A stretch of DNA of 12,233 nucleotides from Gammaproteobacteria bacterium (GCA_029879605.1 JAOUQA010000027.1:1-12233); one strand, 5' to 3'; shown: positions 1-7,009, numbered from the stretch's first letter. Notes: generated from the sequence alone by a model not told the origin. Numbers and translations: made by a program.

Positions 1-753
1 CCAGCAAAGACACTTGATTATGAGTCTCTGCCTGAGACTAAAAAATTTACCCTGCCTGATTATCTTGAGCAATCACAGCAGTTAATAAAATATTTGCGTG
101 AGTATTCTCCTCAGGATATTAGTCAGTTAATGAATGTAAGTAGTAAAATAGCCGATTTGAATTTCGATCGCTATAAGTCCTGGCGTAAAAAATTTACCCC
201 TGATAATGCGAAACAGGCAATACTTGCATTTAAAGGTGATGTTTATAGTGGTCTTGATGCTTCGTCATTTAGTGCTAGTGATTTTAAGTTTGCACAGCAG
301 CATCTTCGTGTGTTATCGGGTCTATACGGGTTGCTAAGGCCACTGGATCTGATGCAGCCTTATCGACTTGAGATGGGTGCCAGGCTAGCTACTAAACAGG
401 GTAAGAATTTGTATGATTTCTGGGGCGAGCAGATTACTGAAGGTTTGAATCAACAGTTAAAAGTAATCAAATCAGGCTATTTAATTAATCTTGCATCGAA
501 TGAATATTTTAAATCAGTGAAGCCAAAACTTCTAAACGCAGATATTATAACTCCTGAATTTAAAGATTATAAAAATGGTAGCTATAAAATGCTGGGTATT
601 TATGCTAAAAAAGCACGCGGTAGTATGAGCCGTTTTATTATACAGAATAGTCTTAATCAACCTGACGATATCAAAGAATTCAATCATGATGGTTACAAAT
701 TTAATAAAAAGTTAAGTAAAGATAACAAGTGGGTTTTTACACGTAAAGCTTAA
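1..753 (+). CDS. yaaA: Peroxide stress protein YaaA (UPF0246), 5'-truncated by window edge
   Basis: The reading frame is open from base 1, and its first visible residues (PAKTLDYES) match the stretch just after the usual MLILIS start of E. coli YaaA. About six residues are therefore missing, and 250 are visible. A TTG at 94 could be mistaken for the start but lies inside the conserved region. Family blocks are all present: FTPDNAKQAILAFKGDVY, LYGLLRPLDLMQPYRLEMG, NLASNEYFKSVKPK and YAKKARGSMSRFI. In E. coli the cytoplasmic YaaA is part of the OxyR response; it lowers free iron during hydrogen peroxide stress and binds DNA. That role is taken from the family and is not shown here. The gene ends at TAA and is followed by a GC-rich hairpin. 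The promoter lies outside the window. Confidence 0.96.
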   Translation, partial: PAKTLDYESLPETKKFTLPDYLEQSQQLIKYLREYSPQDISQLMNVSSKIADLNFDRYKSWRKKFTPDNAKQAILAFKGDVYSGLDASSFSASDFKFAQQHLRVLSGLYGLLRPLDLMQPYRLEMGARLATKQGKNLYDFWGEQITEGLNQQLKVIKSGYLINLASNEYFKSVKPKLLNADIITPEFKDYKNGSYKMLGIYAKKARGSMSRFIIQNSLNQPDDIKEFNHDGYKFNKKLSKDNKWVFTRKA

Positions 754-776
754 TAGCTACTAATTGAATATCATGC

Positions 777-807
777 CATCAGGGGCTGTTGGTTATAGCC
801 CCTGATG
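777..807. terminator. GC-rich hairpin between convergent genes, probable bidirectional terminator
   Basis: CATCAGGGGCT (777-787) and AGCCCCTGATG (797-807) form a perfect 11-bp stem with a 9-nt loop. It lies 23 bases after the yaaA stop and 7 bases after the end of the opposing barrel-protein gene, exactly where a shared terminator is expected. Neither side has a proper run of T, so it is not a textbook intrinsic terminator. It could also act as a 3'-end stabilising stem. Confidence 0.55.
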
Positions 808-814
808 ATTAAAG

Positions 815-1414
815 TTAGAAATTAAAAATCGCTGTAGCAGTAATGGTATCTGCATCTGTAAAGGTGATATTTTCAAATTCCTGGTGTTGCCAGTCAACTC
901 GTAGAGTTCTGTTATTGTTACCATAAATATTGAAATCAAAACCAGCACCATAAATAATACCATTACCAGATTCCATAACATTAAGGTCTTCATCATAGGT
1001 GGACCAGTATGAAACTCCCAGTTTTCCAAATATGCTTATATTTTCGCTAATGGGTGTTCTTAGAATGGCATTAATATTGAACATATCGGCATCAAACATC
1101 TTTTGCTGGGTATTACCATTATCCAGGGCTATGCTTCCTATTTCGGTATAACTGGCTTCAAAGCCCAGGTATTCATCCAGTGTTATACCGGCAGTTAGTA
1201 GAAGACCAAGTCCATTCGTTTCATAGCTCGATGTTGGAGATGTTCCATAAGCCAGGGCCATATTTTGCTGTTTAACTGCCAGGGTAGTCTGGCTTATACC
1301 GGCACCAAAATAAAACCCTATATCAGATGAGTCACTTGCATTAGCTGAATAACTAGTAATTAGAAGTACACTATACAGGGTGTATCTAGTCGTAGATTGT
1401 ATTAAAGTTTTCAT
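815..1414 (-). CDS. Small outer-membrane beta-barrel protein (OmpA-barrel-like)
   Basis: The 199-residue precursor starts MKTLIQSTTRYTLYSVLLI and has a clear signal peptide, with a likely cut after SYSANA (about residue 23). The mature part alternates polar and hydrophobic residues in strand-like runs (IGFYFGAGIS, EYLGFEASYTEIG, ISIFGKLGVSYW, IIYGAGFDFNIYG, RTLRVDWQHQEF) and ends in Phe (TATAIFNF). A C-terminal Phe is the typical signal for insertion by the BAM complex. This fits an 8-stranded barrel of the OMP_b-brl/OmpA N-terminal type without a peptidoglycan-binding domain. The frame extends upstream to 1489, but AAGGAG at 1421-1426 points to the tandem ATG codons at 1417 and 1414; the second has the better spacing (6 nt). 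The exact role (adhesion, envelope integrity, porin) cannot be read from sequence. Confidence 0.8.
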   Translation of the reverse strand: MKTLIQSTTRYTLYSVLLITSYSANASDSSDIGFYFGAGISQTTLAVKQQNMALAYGTSPTSSYETNGLGLLLTAGITLDEYLGFEASYTEIGSIALDNGNTQQKMFDADMFNINAILRTPISENISIFGKLGVSYWSTYDEDLNVMESGNGIIYGAGFDFNIYGNNNRTLRVDWQHQEFENITFTDADTITATAIFNF

Positions 1415-1420
1415 CATATT

Positions 1421-1426
1421 CTCCTT
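1421..1426 (-). promoter_or_regulatory. Ribosome binding site that fixes the barrel-protein start
   Basis: Read on the - strand this is AAGGAG, followed by AAT and then ATGATG. It shows that translation starts at 1417 or 1414 and not at the upstream in-frame ATG at 1489, which would bury the signal peptide behind 24 extra residues. Confidence 0.75.
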
Positions 1427-1461
1427 TTTTAAAGCATCACAAAAGTGTTGATATGATATGG

Positions 1462-1489
1462 ATGTTATTGCAGGTATATTTATTATCAA
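1462..1489 (-). promoter_or_regulatory. Candidate promoter of the barrel-protein gene
   Basis: On the - strand TTGATA (1489-1484) and TAACAT (1467-1462) are separated by 16 bases. The first matches the sigma-70 -35 box at 5 of 6 positions and the second the -10 box at 4 of 6. Transcription would begin near 1455, giving a leader of about 40 bases. The region is AT-rich, so chance matches are likely. Confidence 0.25.
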
Positions 1490-1564
1490 CCAACGAATTA
1501 TTTGTATAATATATCTAGTTTATGAGTTTAATATAAATATACTATTCTAAATTGCTTATCTTAA

Positions 1565-1592
1565 GGGACAAAATACTGATTAATTCTATAAT
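1565..1592 (+). promoter_or_regulatory. Candidate sigma-70 promoter of the exported-protein gene at 1631
   Basis: GGGACA (1565-1570, 4 of 6 to TTGACA) lies 16 bases before a perfect TATAAT (1587-1592). Transcription would start near 1599 and leave a leader of about 32 bases. Another TATAAT at 1505-1510 has no good -35 partner. Confidence 0.4.
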
Positions 1593-1630
1593 TGGTGTAT
1601 GGCGAGATTTCTCTGCGTGGAATTCTATAA

Positions 1631-2332
1631 ATGAAGACGTTATGTCTATATGTTCTGTATTTAATGACCTTGATCTTTCCTTTATTTCTATCTGCGGTGG
1701 AAATGTCGGATGAGGAGATTGAGATGTTATTTAATGATGATAGTGAATTAAAGGCGCTTATGGTAAATGAAGGGAAACTGGTGTTTCTTAAACCACCAGC
1801 TGATAGAAGTTTAATGTATACAGAAAATGTTTTGACCATTACTATTGAAAGTATCAATAATGGTTGGGTGCATTTGAAGCAGTGCCACTATAATCTTGAC
1901 CCGGTACATAAAATTGATATTGTTTATACATATATACAGATCAAGAATCTTAAAATAGAGTCTAAAGAGAATATTTCCAGAGCAAGGGTTGTGGATCAGT
2001 CAGTACGTCTTGAAGAGGTTCTTAATAATTCAAATATATGTATTTCAGCAGAGGCAAGAGTGTTTTATTTAAATACTAATGGTTCGTTTTCGCTAAGAAA
2101 TGGACCATATTACAGGAAATTTCTTGATGGATATTATCCATATAATGTAACTATGTTAATAAATTATCCTGATAGTCAATTGATATACATGGGCAGTAAT
2201 CCACCTACGCAGGAGGGATTTGAAATTACTCAGTCTAGAAATCAGATAAATATAAATGCATGGTTTGATGGCGCCTTAAAAACAGAAATATGGTTTGAAA
2301 GAAAAAATAATAGTCAGTCTAATGCGATGTAA
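1631..2332 (+). CDS. Exported protein of unknown function
   Basis: I do not recognise a named family. The 233-residue product begins with a signal peptide (MKTLCLYVLYLMTLIFPLFLSA, likely cut near residue 22) and an acidic stretch (MSDEEIEMLFNDDSE, residues 25-39). The rest reads as mixed beta structure. Two cysteines remain after cleavage, Cys85 and Cys137, which could form a disulfide in the periplasm. The segment RNGPYYRKFLDGYYPYNV (156-173) looks like a conserved block because it is rich in Gly, Pro and aromatic residues. It is not a lipoprotein, since no lipobox Cys lies at the cleavage site. The start ATG is preceded by a weak GGA 9 bases upstream. The neighbours are divergent (barrel protein) or convergent (PilZ), so it appears to be a single-gene unit. 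A periplasmic location is well supported; the function is open. Confidence 0.75.
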   Translation: MKTLCLYVLYLMTLIFPLFLSAVEMSDEEIEMLFNDDSELKALMVNEGKLVFLKPPADRSLMYTENVLTITIESINNGWVHLKQCHYNLDPVHKIDIVYTYIQIKNLKIESKENISRARVVDQSVRLEEVLNNSNICISAEARVFYLNTNGSFSLRNGPYYRKFLDGYYPYNVTMLINYPDSQLIYMGSNPPTQEGFEITQSRNQININAWFDGALKTEIWFERKNNSQSNAM

Positions 2333-2345
2333 AAAAATAAGTGAT

Positions 2346-2732
2346 CTAGCTATTGAGATTGAAGTTGTCAGTAAAGTTAAGTTTCCAGTCAATTAGGTCA
2401 GTTTTAATATCATATCTTTCACGAAGCACCAGGCCAATGTTGTATTTATTATCTATAGTAGGAATACGCCAGCGCACATTTCCTGTTAAGTGGTAGTCGC
2501 GATTAAGACTTTTTAAGTTGACAACAATATCAAGAACTGTGCCAATACCGATTTCATAGTCAACTTCTATTCTAAGCCCTGTGGATGACAATTCTATCGG
2601 TTTTGTCTTGATAGTGTGTGCTTCGAGAGAAGGGTCTTCAGATGAAAAAAGTATCATGATTTCAGAATCATGAGGTAGAATATATCGCTTGGTGATTCGT
2701 CTTTCAAATAAATGACTTTTTATTCTAAACAT
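2346..2732 (-). CDS. PilZ-domain protein, probable c-di-GMP receptor (variant motif)
   Basis: This 128-residue cytoplasmic protein is essentially one PilZ domain. The N-terminal arginine motif RxxxR is present as RRITKR (R12 and R16). The second motif, usually D/NxSxxG, is ELSSTG (E47, S49, G52), with Glu at the first position. Following strands (TGLRIEVDYEIGIG, HLTGNVRWRI, YNIGLVLRERYD) fit the PilZ barrel. PilZ domains bind c-di-GMP through these two motifs, so binding is likely but the Asp/Asn-to-Glu change could weaken it. The ATG start has no clear ribosome binding site, yet the RxxxR motif close behind it supports this start. The gene ends 13 bases from the stop of the convergent exported-protein gene, leaving no room for a terminator between them. 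Confidence 0.85.
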   Translation of the reverse strand: MFRIKSHLFERRITKRYILPHDSEIMILFSSEDPSLEAHTIKTKPIELSSTGLRIEVDYEIGIGTVLDIVVNLKSLNRDYHLTGNVRWRIPTIDNKYNIGLVLRERYDIKTDLIDWKLNFTDNFNLNS

Positions 2733-2850
2733 GGCTACAGGTATCAGTTGTGATTTATGTGGTAAAAAGTTGTGTGTGACACGCTATTAGATTGAAGCAT
2801 AGAGTAGCATGAATGCAATAGAAGCAGGCTGTGAATGTTCGTAGTATGAA

Positions 2851-2864
2851 ATGATTCACATCAA
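2851..2864 (+). promoter_or_regulatory. Candidate FNR/Anr-type box between the PilZ and yajD units
   Basis: ATGAT-TCAC-ATCAA matches the FNR/Anr consensus TTGAT-N4-ATCAA at 9 of 10 defined positions. It lies in the 215-base divergent region, 83 bases before the start at 2948. Overlapping it is a second inverted repeat, TCACAT-CAATA-ATGTGA (2856-2872). I could not place a convincing -10 box at the standard -41.5 distance for either gene, so its target is uncertain. Confidence 0.35.
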
Positions 2865-2947
2865 TAATGTGATTTAGTTAACCTGATGTTCCTCTATAAG
2901 TATGAGTAAATATTTATAAATAAGTATATTATATTTGGATAGATTAA

Positions 2948-3223
2948 ATGAGATCACCAGTAGATGAGTTGATTAAAAAACATGTGAAATTGACTCATAC
3001 AGATATGATGAAAGTAGTGTCCCATGTTCAAAGAGAAATTGATGACTGGATTATTAATACTTTAATGATAGAAGGCTGTGATGTCCCATTTAAGTATAAG
3101 CGAAAAAAGATATATAGAGATATTAAGGGCCAGATGGTTAATATGACATATTATCCTGCAAAAGAGAATGTGGCAGGTATGGAAATTGAAGTTATGAATG
3201 TAGTACGCATAAGAATGTCCTGA
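2948..3223 (+). CDS. Conserved-looking small protein of unknown function upstream of yajD
   Basis: I do not recognise this 91-residue protein. It has no signal peptide or membrane segment. The first half is predicted helical (DELIKKHVKLTHTDMMKVVSHVQREIDDWIINTLM). A basic segment follows (KYKRKKIYRDIKGQ, residues 49-62), and the end looks like beta strands (GMEIEVMNVVRIRM). A basic patch on a small cytoplasmic protein could mean nucleic-acid binding, but that is a guess. TTGGA lies 8 bases before the ATG. The stop codon is 17 bases from the yajD start, so the two genes are very probably co-transcribed, and it may work with the YajD nuclease. That it is a real gene rests on this spacing and on ordinary composition. 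Confidence 0.7.
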   Translation: MRSPVDELIKKHVKLTHTDMMKVVSHVQREIDDWIINTLMIEGCDVPFKYKRKKIYRDIKGQMVNMTYYPAKENVAGMEIEVMNVVRIRMS

Positions 3224-3240
3224 GTAAGAGTGCTAATAAT

Positions 3241-3603
3241 ATGAGTGATAAACTTGATCGCGTGGTTGCAGAAGCGAGAAAAAATAGAGAGCTAAGAGAG
3301 AAGGGGTATCGTGAACAGGCCCTTAAGATGTATCCCTGGGTGTGTGGCCGTTGTGGCCGTGAATTTAATCGTAAAAATATCCAGGAGCTCACGGTTCATC
3401 ATAAAGACCATAATCATGATTATAACCCCCCAGATGGAAGTAACTGGGAATTACTATGTATCTATTGTCATGATAATGAGCATTCACGTTATAGTGATTA
3501 TGTGCGAGGAGGTGAATATGGGGATAGTAAAAAACAGGTTAGTTCTGCTACGCATAATCCATTTTCAGATTTAAAGAAAATGCTAGATAAAAAGAATCAA
3601 TGA
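3241..3603 (+). CDS. yajD: HNH nuclease family protein YajD
   Basis: The 120-residue product closely resembles E. coli YajD. Shared blocks are YREQALKMYPWVCGRCGREF, the HNH core ELTVHHKDHNHDYNPPDGSN followed by WELLCIYCHDNEHS, and the C-terminal NPFSDLKKMLDKK. The HNH fold is intact. C35-x2-C38 and C73-x2-C76 form the structural zinc site, H53-H54 supply the catalytic and metal-binding histidines, N68 is the central Asn, and H77 and H81 follow. The domain fills residues 35-81. HNH proteins cut DNA using a metal ion, but the physiological substrate of YajD is not established. Its N-terminus carries a charged extension (MSDKLDRVVAEARKNRELREKG). The start lies 17 bases after the upstream gene, with a weak AAGAG site about 10 bases before the ATG. 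Confidence 0.95.
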   Translation: MSDKLDRVVAEARKNRELREKGYREQALKMYPWVCGRCGREFNRKNIQELTVHHKDHNHDYNPPDGSNWELLCIYCHDNEHSRYSDYVRGGEYGDSKKQVSSATHNPFSDLKKMLDKKNQ

Positions 3604-3689
3604 TGTATACATATAAAAATACTTATTTATGATATCTATATCCGGTAAAAAGTAATTTCCATATAATCTTTTTCTTTTATGATGCTCAG

Positions 3690-5591
3690 CTAGTTGTTGG
3701 TAATGGCTTTAGTTGTTGTGTCATTAGACCATGAAGATGACTTAAGCCATGCCTCGAAATCACTTGCAGTCAGTGGTCGACTGATCCAGTATCCTTGTGC
3801 AATATCGTTATTAAGGGTCTTTAATAAATCATAGGTTTCACTGTCTTCAATTCCTTCGGCAACTACTTTGCAATCAAGGCTATGTGCAAGCTGAATTATT
3901 GTGCTTACAATATCAGAATCTTTTTTATTATGTTTCATGTCCTGGACAAATGACCGGTCAATTTTTAGAATATTGACGGGTAATTGTTTCAGGTAGGCTA
4001 GTGATGAAAATCCAGTGCCGAAATCATCAATTGATATTATAAATCCAATTTCATTGAGGCGCTCTAAAATTCGTCTGGCGCGTTTAAGGTCGCTCATTAA
4101 GGCGCTTTCAGTTATTTCAAGCTCAATATTACTGACCGGTATGCCATAGTTGGATATAATTTTTTCGACTTTTTCAGGGAATAAGGAGTCCTGAAGGCAG
4201 TTTGTAGAAATGTTGATTGCAGTTTTGATATTAAGGCCTGTAGATCTCCATTTCTTTATGTCTTTGGCCACTTTTTCTATAATCCATAAGGTTAGTATTT
4301 GTATGCTACCGGTTTGTTCTGCTAGTGGAATAAATTCATCAGGAGGGATAAAGCCAAGTTCTTTGTCATTCCATCTTGCAAGTGCTTCAATGCCAATTAT
4401 AGAGTTGGTATTTTGATCGATCATTGGTTGGTAGTTAACACTAAGAAGATTGTTTTCTATTGCCGGCCTTAAATTAGCCATTAATTTTAAGCGTCTGATG
4501 CTATGTGAGTCCTGAACAGGATCATAAAATGAATAGCTGGAACCAACAAGTTGTTTTGCCTGGTACATAGCAACATCTGCATGTTGAAGAATTAATTCGA
4601 TACTGTCGCCATGTTCTGGGTATAGAGTAATACCTATGCTTGCTTTTATGTCAATGGATGTTTCATTTAGTAGTAGTGGTTCTTCAATATCGTGCAGTAT
4701 TCGATTGGTGCATACTATAGCGCCATTATAGTCCGTATCGGGTAATAGAATTGCAAATTCATCGCCACCAAGCCTGGCTAGCGAGTCATTTTCTCGGAGA
4801 GATTTTAATAATCTACTACTTACTTCAATGAGTAGTTTGTCTCCATTGTGATGACCCATGGTGTCATTAATTTCCTTGAAGTTGTCAAGATCCATAACAA
4901 TTAAAGCGAATGGGCTTAATTGGCGGTGTGAGTTGTATTGAGCTTGTTGAAGACGATCCATTAATAAAATTCGATTTGGTAATTTGGTTAGATTATCATG
5001 TAGTGTTTGATGTCTAAGCTGTTTGTTTTTTTCTTCTAGTTTCCTGGAAATAATTGAACCAAAAACAAGTGCTGCCCATATTGCCAGCCAGATAATAATA
5101 ATACCAAATGTCGCCATTCGTTTAATGAGTGTATTTGCATGGGGATGATTCAGTGAAATTAACGGTTTAATAAAAATAAGTTCGTAGCCGCTATTCTGTA
5201 TTATTCGATTACTGAATACGTATTGTATGTCATCGATATCAATAATATTCTCAATACCAGTTTCTCGTGTCTGGATGATTCTATCTATGAGCTGATTATT
5301 TATCGAGTTTTGCGTTAAAATATATATTATTTTATTTTCTCTTAGAATAATAAGAATTAACTTCTCCCTGGAAAACTCATTCTTATAATTATTTATATGA
5401 TCGATAATTTCTTCTTGGGATGAGCTTGCTAGATTATAATTTGTTATTTCATTAGCAATTGATCTTAAGTGATCAGTTTGTTCTTTATGTGCGGAATCTA
5501 ACATAATGCGTATCGCTAGTATGCCAAATATGGTCATTGACAGTATAGTAATACCAATTGTTACAACAATAAGTTGCGTTGAAATACGCAT
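3690..5591 (-). CDS. Membrane-bound GGDEF-EAL protein (diguanylate cyclase/phosphodiesterase, both motifs intact)
   Basis: This 633-residue inner-membrane protein has a membrane segment at about 7-29, a periplasmic sensing region at about 30-155, a second membrane segment at about 158-181, then GGDEF (about 195-355) and EAL (about 370-615). The cyclase signature is exact (RLGGDEFAILL, GGDEF at 275-279), and the inhibitory I-site RxxD (R266, D269) sits five residues before it. The EAL half also looks active: EALARW (402-407), the NIS asparagine (N460), the ELEITES glutamates, DDFGTG (522-527), LKID, AEGIE and QGYWISRPL. It could therefore make or degrade c-di-GMP, with GGDEF possibly acting as a GTP-sensing regulator. 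The periplasmic part resembles no domain I can name, and no HAMP or PAS is obvious. It starts 6 bases after the DUF2892 gene and is very likely translated from the same mRNA. Confidence 0.95.
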   Translation of the reverse strand: MRISTQLIVVTIGITILSMTIFGILAIRIMLDSAHKEQTDHLRSIANEITNYNLASSSQEEIIDHINNYKNEFSREKLILIILRENKIIYILTQNSINNQLIDRIIQTRETGIENIIDIDDIQYVFSNRIIQNSGYELIFIKPLISLNHPHANTLIKRMATFGIIIIWLAIWAALVFGSIISRKLEEKNKQLRHQTLHDNLTKLPNRILLMDRLQQAQYNSHRQLSPFALIVMDLDNFKEINDTMGHHNGDKLLIEVSSRLLKSLRENDSLARLGGDEFAILLPDTDYNGAIVCTNRILHDIEEPLLLNETSIDIKASIGITLYPEHGDSIELILQHADVAMYQAKQLVGSSYSFYDPVQDSHSIRRLKLMANLRPAIENNLLSVNYQPMIDQNTNSIIGIEALARWNDKELGFIPPDEFIPLAEQTGSIQILTLWIIEKVAKDIKKWRSTGLNIKTAINISTNCLQDSLFPEKVEKIISNYGIPVSNIELEITESALMSDLKRARRILERLNEIGFIISIDDFGTGFSSLAYLKQLPVNILKIDRSFVQDMKHNKKDSDIVSTIIQLAHSLDCKVVAEGIEDSETYDLLKTLNNDIAQGYWISRPLTASDFEAWLKSSSWSNDTTTKAITNN

Positions 5592-5597
5592 CTATGG

Positions 5598-5828
5598 TTA
5601 ATCTTCCAGATGTTGCATATCAGTATTTATGTTACAGACAGTATAAAGCGGGCAAATTCTTATAATTGCAACCATAAGGCTCATGCAGCCAAGAATGCCA
5701 AGTACCATAGAACTTAATGAGTCTCCAATGATTGATTCATCAATAAATCCTATATAGATTAATAATAGACTTATAATTATCCTTATAACCTGGTCGGTTG
5801 TTCCAATGTTCTTTTTCAGGCATTTCAT
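5598..5828 (-). CDS. DUF2892 (YgaP-like transmembrane) small membrane protein
   Basis: The 76-residue protein has the DUF2892 layout: a short start KKNIGTTDQVIRI (family pattern N-x-G-x-x-D-R-x-x-R), two membrane helices (about 13-29 and 40-58), and a CPLYTVCNINT ending (family pattern CPLY-x3-G-x-x-T). The usual Arg after the Asp is Gln here (D12-Q13). Such domains occur alone or fused to rhodanese, as in YgaP, and the isolated form has no firm function. AAGGAG lies about 10 bases before the ATG. It is the first gene of a two-gene unit with the GGDEF-EAL protein just downstream. A membrane partner for that sensor is possible but unproven. Confidence 0.87.
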   Translation of the reverse strand: MKCLKKNIGTTDQVIRIIISLLLIYIGFIDESIIGDSLSSMVLGILGCMSLMVAIIRICPLYTVCNINTDMQHLED

Positions 5829-6040
5829 AATTCGTAATCTCCTTGATTATGAGTATTTTTGTAAAAGATTAAATAATGATGAGCACTGTTTTCTTGATCT
5901 GTGTAATTTATGACTCACTAAAAATGCTTAAAACTAATAGCTTACAAAGTATGTGTGCTGAAAGTGTAACTTCAACTTTAAATGTAAGGTTTATCATTTA
6001 TTTATAGACCTTTTACCCATATATTTCATATATTATTGGA

Positions 6041-6054
6041 ATTACCTCGGTAAT
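6041..6054. promoter_or_regulatory. Perfect 6-2-6 palindrome, possible operator
   Basis: ATTACC-TC-GGTAAT is a perfect inverted repeat in the 287-base divergent region, 62 bases before the start at 6116. TCGGT within it recurs at 6056-6060. No binding protein is assigned. The rest of this gap (5829-6115) is AT-rich, and I see nothing else convincing in it. Confidence 0.3.
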
Positions 6055-6115
6055 ATCGGTGTTGTAGTTTATAACATATTGAAAAACAAAGAAAAAACGG
6101 GGTTTGATGTAACAA

Positions 6116-6877
6116 ATGAAGAAGTATGGTGGTCAGCTAATTCATCATTGTAGAGATGAGTATGGGGTTATAGAGGTAGTTGATTATAAGAAAATTATGC
6201 GCAGTCTTCATTTTGGTAATGAGACGCAACAATCAGGTATGTATCAATATGATCCGATTGCGTTATTGCATCCTTATACACAGGCTATGGTGAGTGTTAC
6301 AGCATTACAAGAGCCCAGGCGGGTTCTGCTTTTAGGTGTTGGGGGAGGTTCAATTGTAAAGTTCCTGATACACCATTTTCGACATATAAATCTTGACGCA
6401 GTTGATCTTAGACGAGCTGTAATAAATATTGCACAGGAATATTTTTATATGCCAGTACATAATCGGCATTTAAATATTTTTGTTAATGACTTTAAGGATT
6501 TTTTGGTCAAAGCTAAGCAATCCAATAAAGTATATGATCTAATCTTGATAGATTTATTTAGTGCCAGTAAAAGTGAGAATATTATTATTGGCCTGGATGG
6601 CCAGTTAAAATTAATAAAATCATTATTGGCAACTAATGGCTTTATTCTTATTAATGTTCTTGCCAGTGATATTAGCGCATTAAGTTCACTTCAGGAATTG
6701 TCGGCTTTATTTGCTGGAACCCTGTATGAGATACCTGTTGACGGTGCGAATACTGTTGTTCTTGCTTCAAACAGTTGCTTAAAGTTATTTCCTACCGATA
6801 CTGAGTTCCAGTATTTTGAGGAAAAGTATGCAATTTCCGTCAGAAAATATTTACTTAATATGTCTATCTGCGCTTAG
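6116..6877 (+). CDS. Spermidine-synthase-like (SpeE-fold) protein, possibly not an aminopropyltransferase
   Basis: This 253-residue cytoplasmic protein has the Rossmann fold of the spermidine synthase/methyltransferase family. The nucleotide-binding glycine loop is VLLLGVGGGSIVKFL (70-84), the acidic residue that normally holds the ribose is D97 in DAVDLRRAV, and a second acidic site is D125 in NDFKDFL. The substrate-binding N-terminal part, RSLHFGNETQQSGMYQYDP (29-47), also fits the family. At the active site true synthases show a D-x-x-D-P signature (DCTDP in E. coli). Here the stretch is LIDLFSASKSE (144-154): the first Asp (D146) is kept and the second Asp-Pro is absent. It may have another acceptor or another reaction. 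An in-frame stop at 6110 rules out a longer start. GGGG lies about 13 bases before the ATG, a poor ribosome site. It appears to be transcribed alone. Confidence 0.82.
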   Translation: MKKYGGQLIHHCRDEYGVIEVVDYKKIMRSLHFGNETQQSGMYQYDPIALLHPYTQAMVSVTALQEPRRVLLLGVGGGSIVKFLIHHFRHINLDAVDLRRAVINIAQEYFYMPVHNRHLNIFVNDFKDFLVKAKQSNKVYDLILIDLFSASKSENIIIGLDGQLKLIKSLLATNGFILINVLASDISALSSLQELSALFAGTLYEIPVDGANTVVLASNSCLKLFPTDTEFQYFEEKYAISVRKYLLNMSICA

Positions 6878-6955
6878 CATCTATTCTAATATAATCAATT
6901 ACTTACGATATATAAAAGCAGTTGTATGGTTCAAACGGGTGATTCATTGGTATTA

Positions 6956-6987
6956 GTAGTGAAATATACTAGAAATTGTAGTGAAAT
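6956..6987. repeat. Pair of 10-bp direct repeats two helical turns apart
   Basis: GTAGTGAAAT occurs at 6956-6965 and again at 6978-6987. The period is 22 bases, so both copies face the same side of the helix. The second copy covers the candidate -35 box of the downstream PilZ gene, which suits a regulator binding site. Confidence 0.4.
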
Positions 6988-7009
6988 TGCCGAATGGGCT
7001 ATATATACT
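6981..7009 (+). promoter_or_regulatory. Candidate promoter of the PilZ gene at 7078
   Basis: GTGAAA (6981-6986, 4 of 6 to TTGACA) and TATACT (7004-7009, 5 of 6 to TATAAT) are separated by 17 bases, the optimal spacing. Transcription would begin near 7016, giving a leader of about 62 bases. Confidence 0.4.

Noticed and set aside
94..96. TTG as the start of yaaA
   Set aside because: The frame is open and conserved from base 1, so the gene starts outside the window.
793..1029. 78-residue - strand frame inside the barrel-protein gene
   Set aside because: It lies in another frame of a gene with a clear signal peptide and barrel pattern, and overlaps the terminator hairpin.
1561..1857. 98-residue - strand frame antisense to the exported-protein gene
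   Set aside because: Composition is unlike a real protein, and the opposing gene has a signal peptide and promoter.
2856..2872. CRP site at TCACAT-N5-ATGTGA
   Set aside because: The half-sites face the wrong way for the CRP consensus TGTGA-N6-TCACA.
3311..3574. 87-residue + strand frame inside yajD
   Set aside because: A shifted frame of a gene confidently identified by its HNH motif.
3647..3673. AAAAAG...CTTTTT inverted repeat after yajD as a terminator
   Set aside because: The stem is six pairs, five of them A-T, with a 15-base loop; too weak to call despite T-rich sequence after it.
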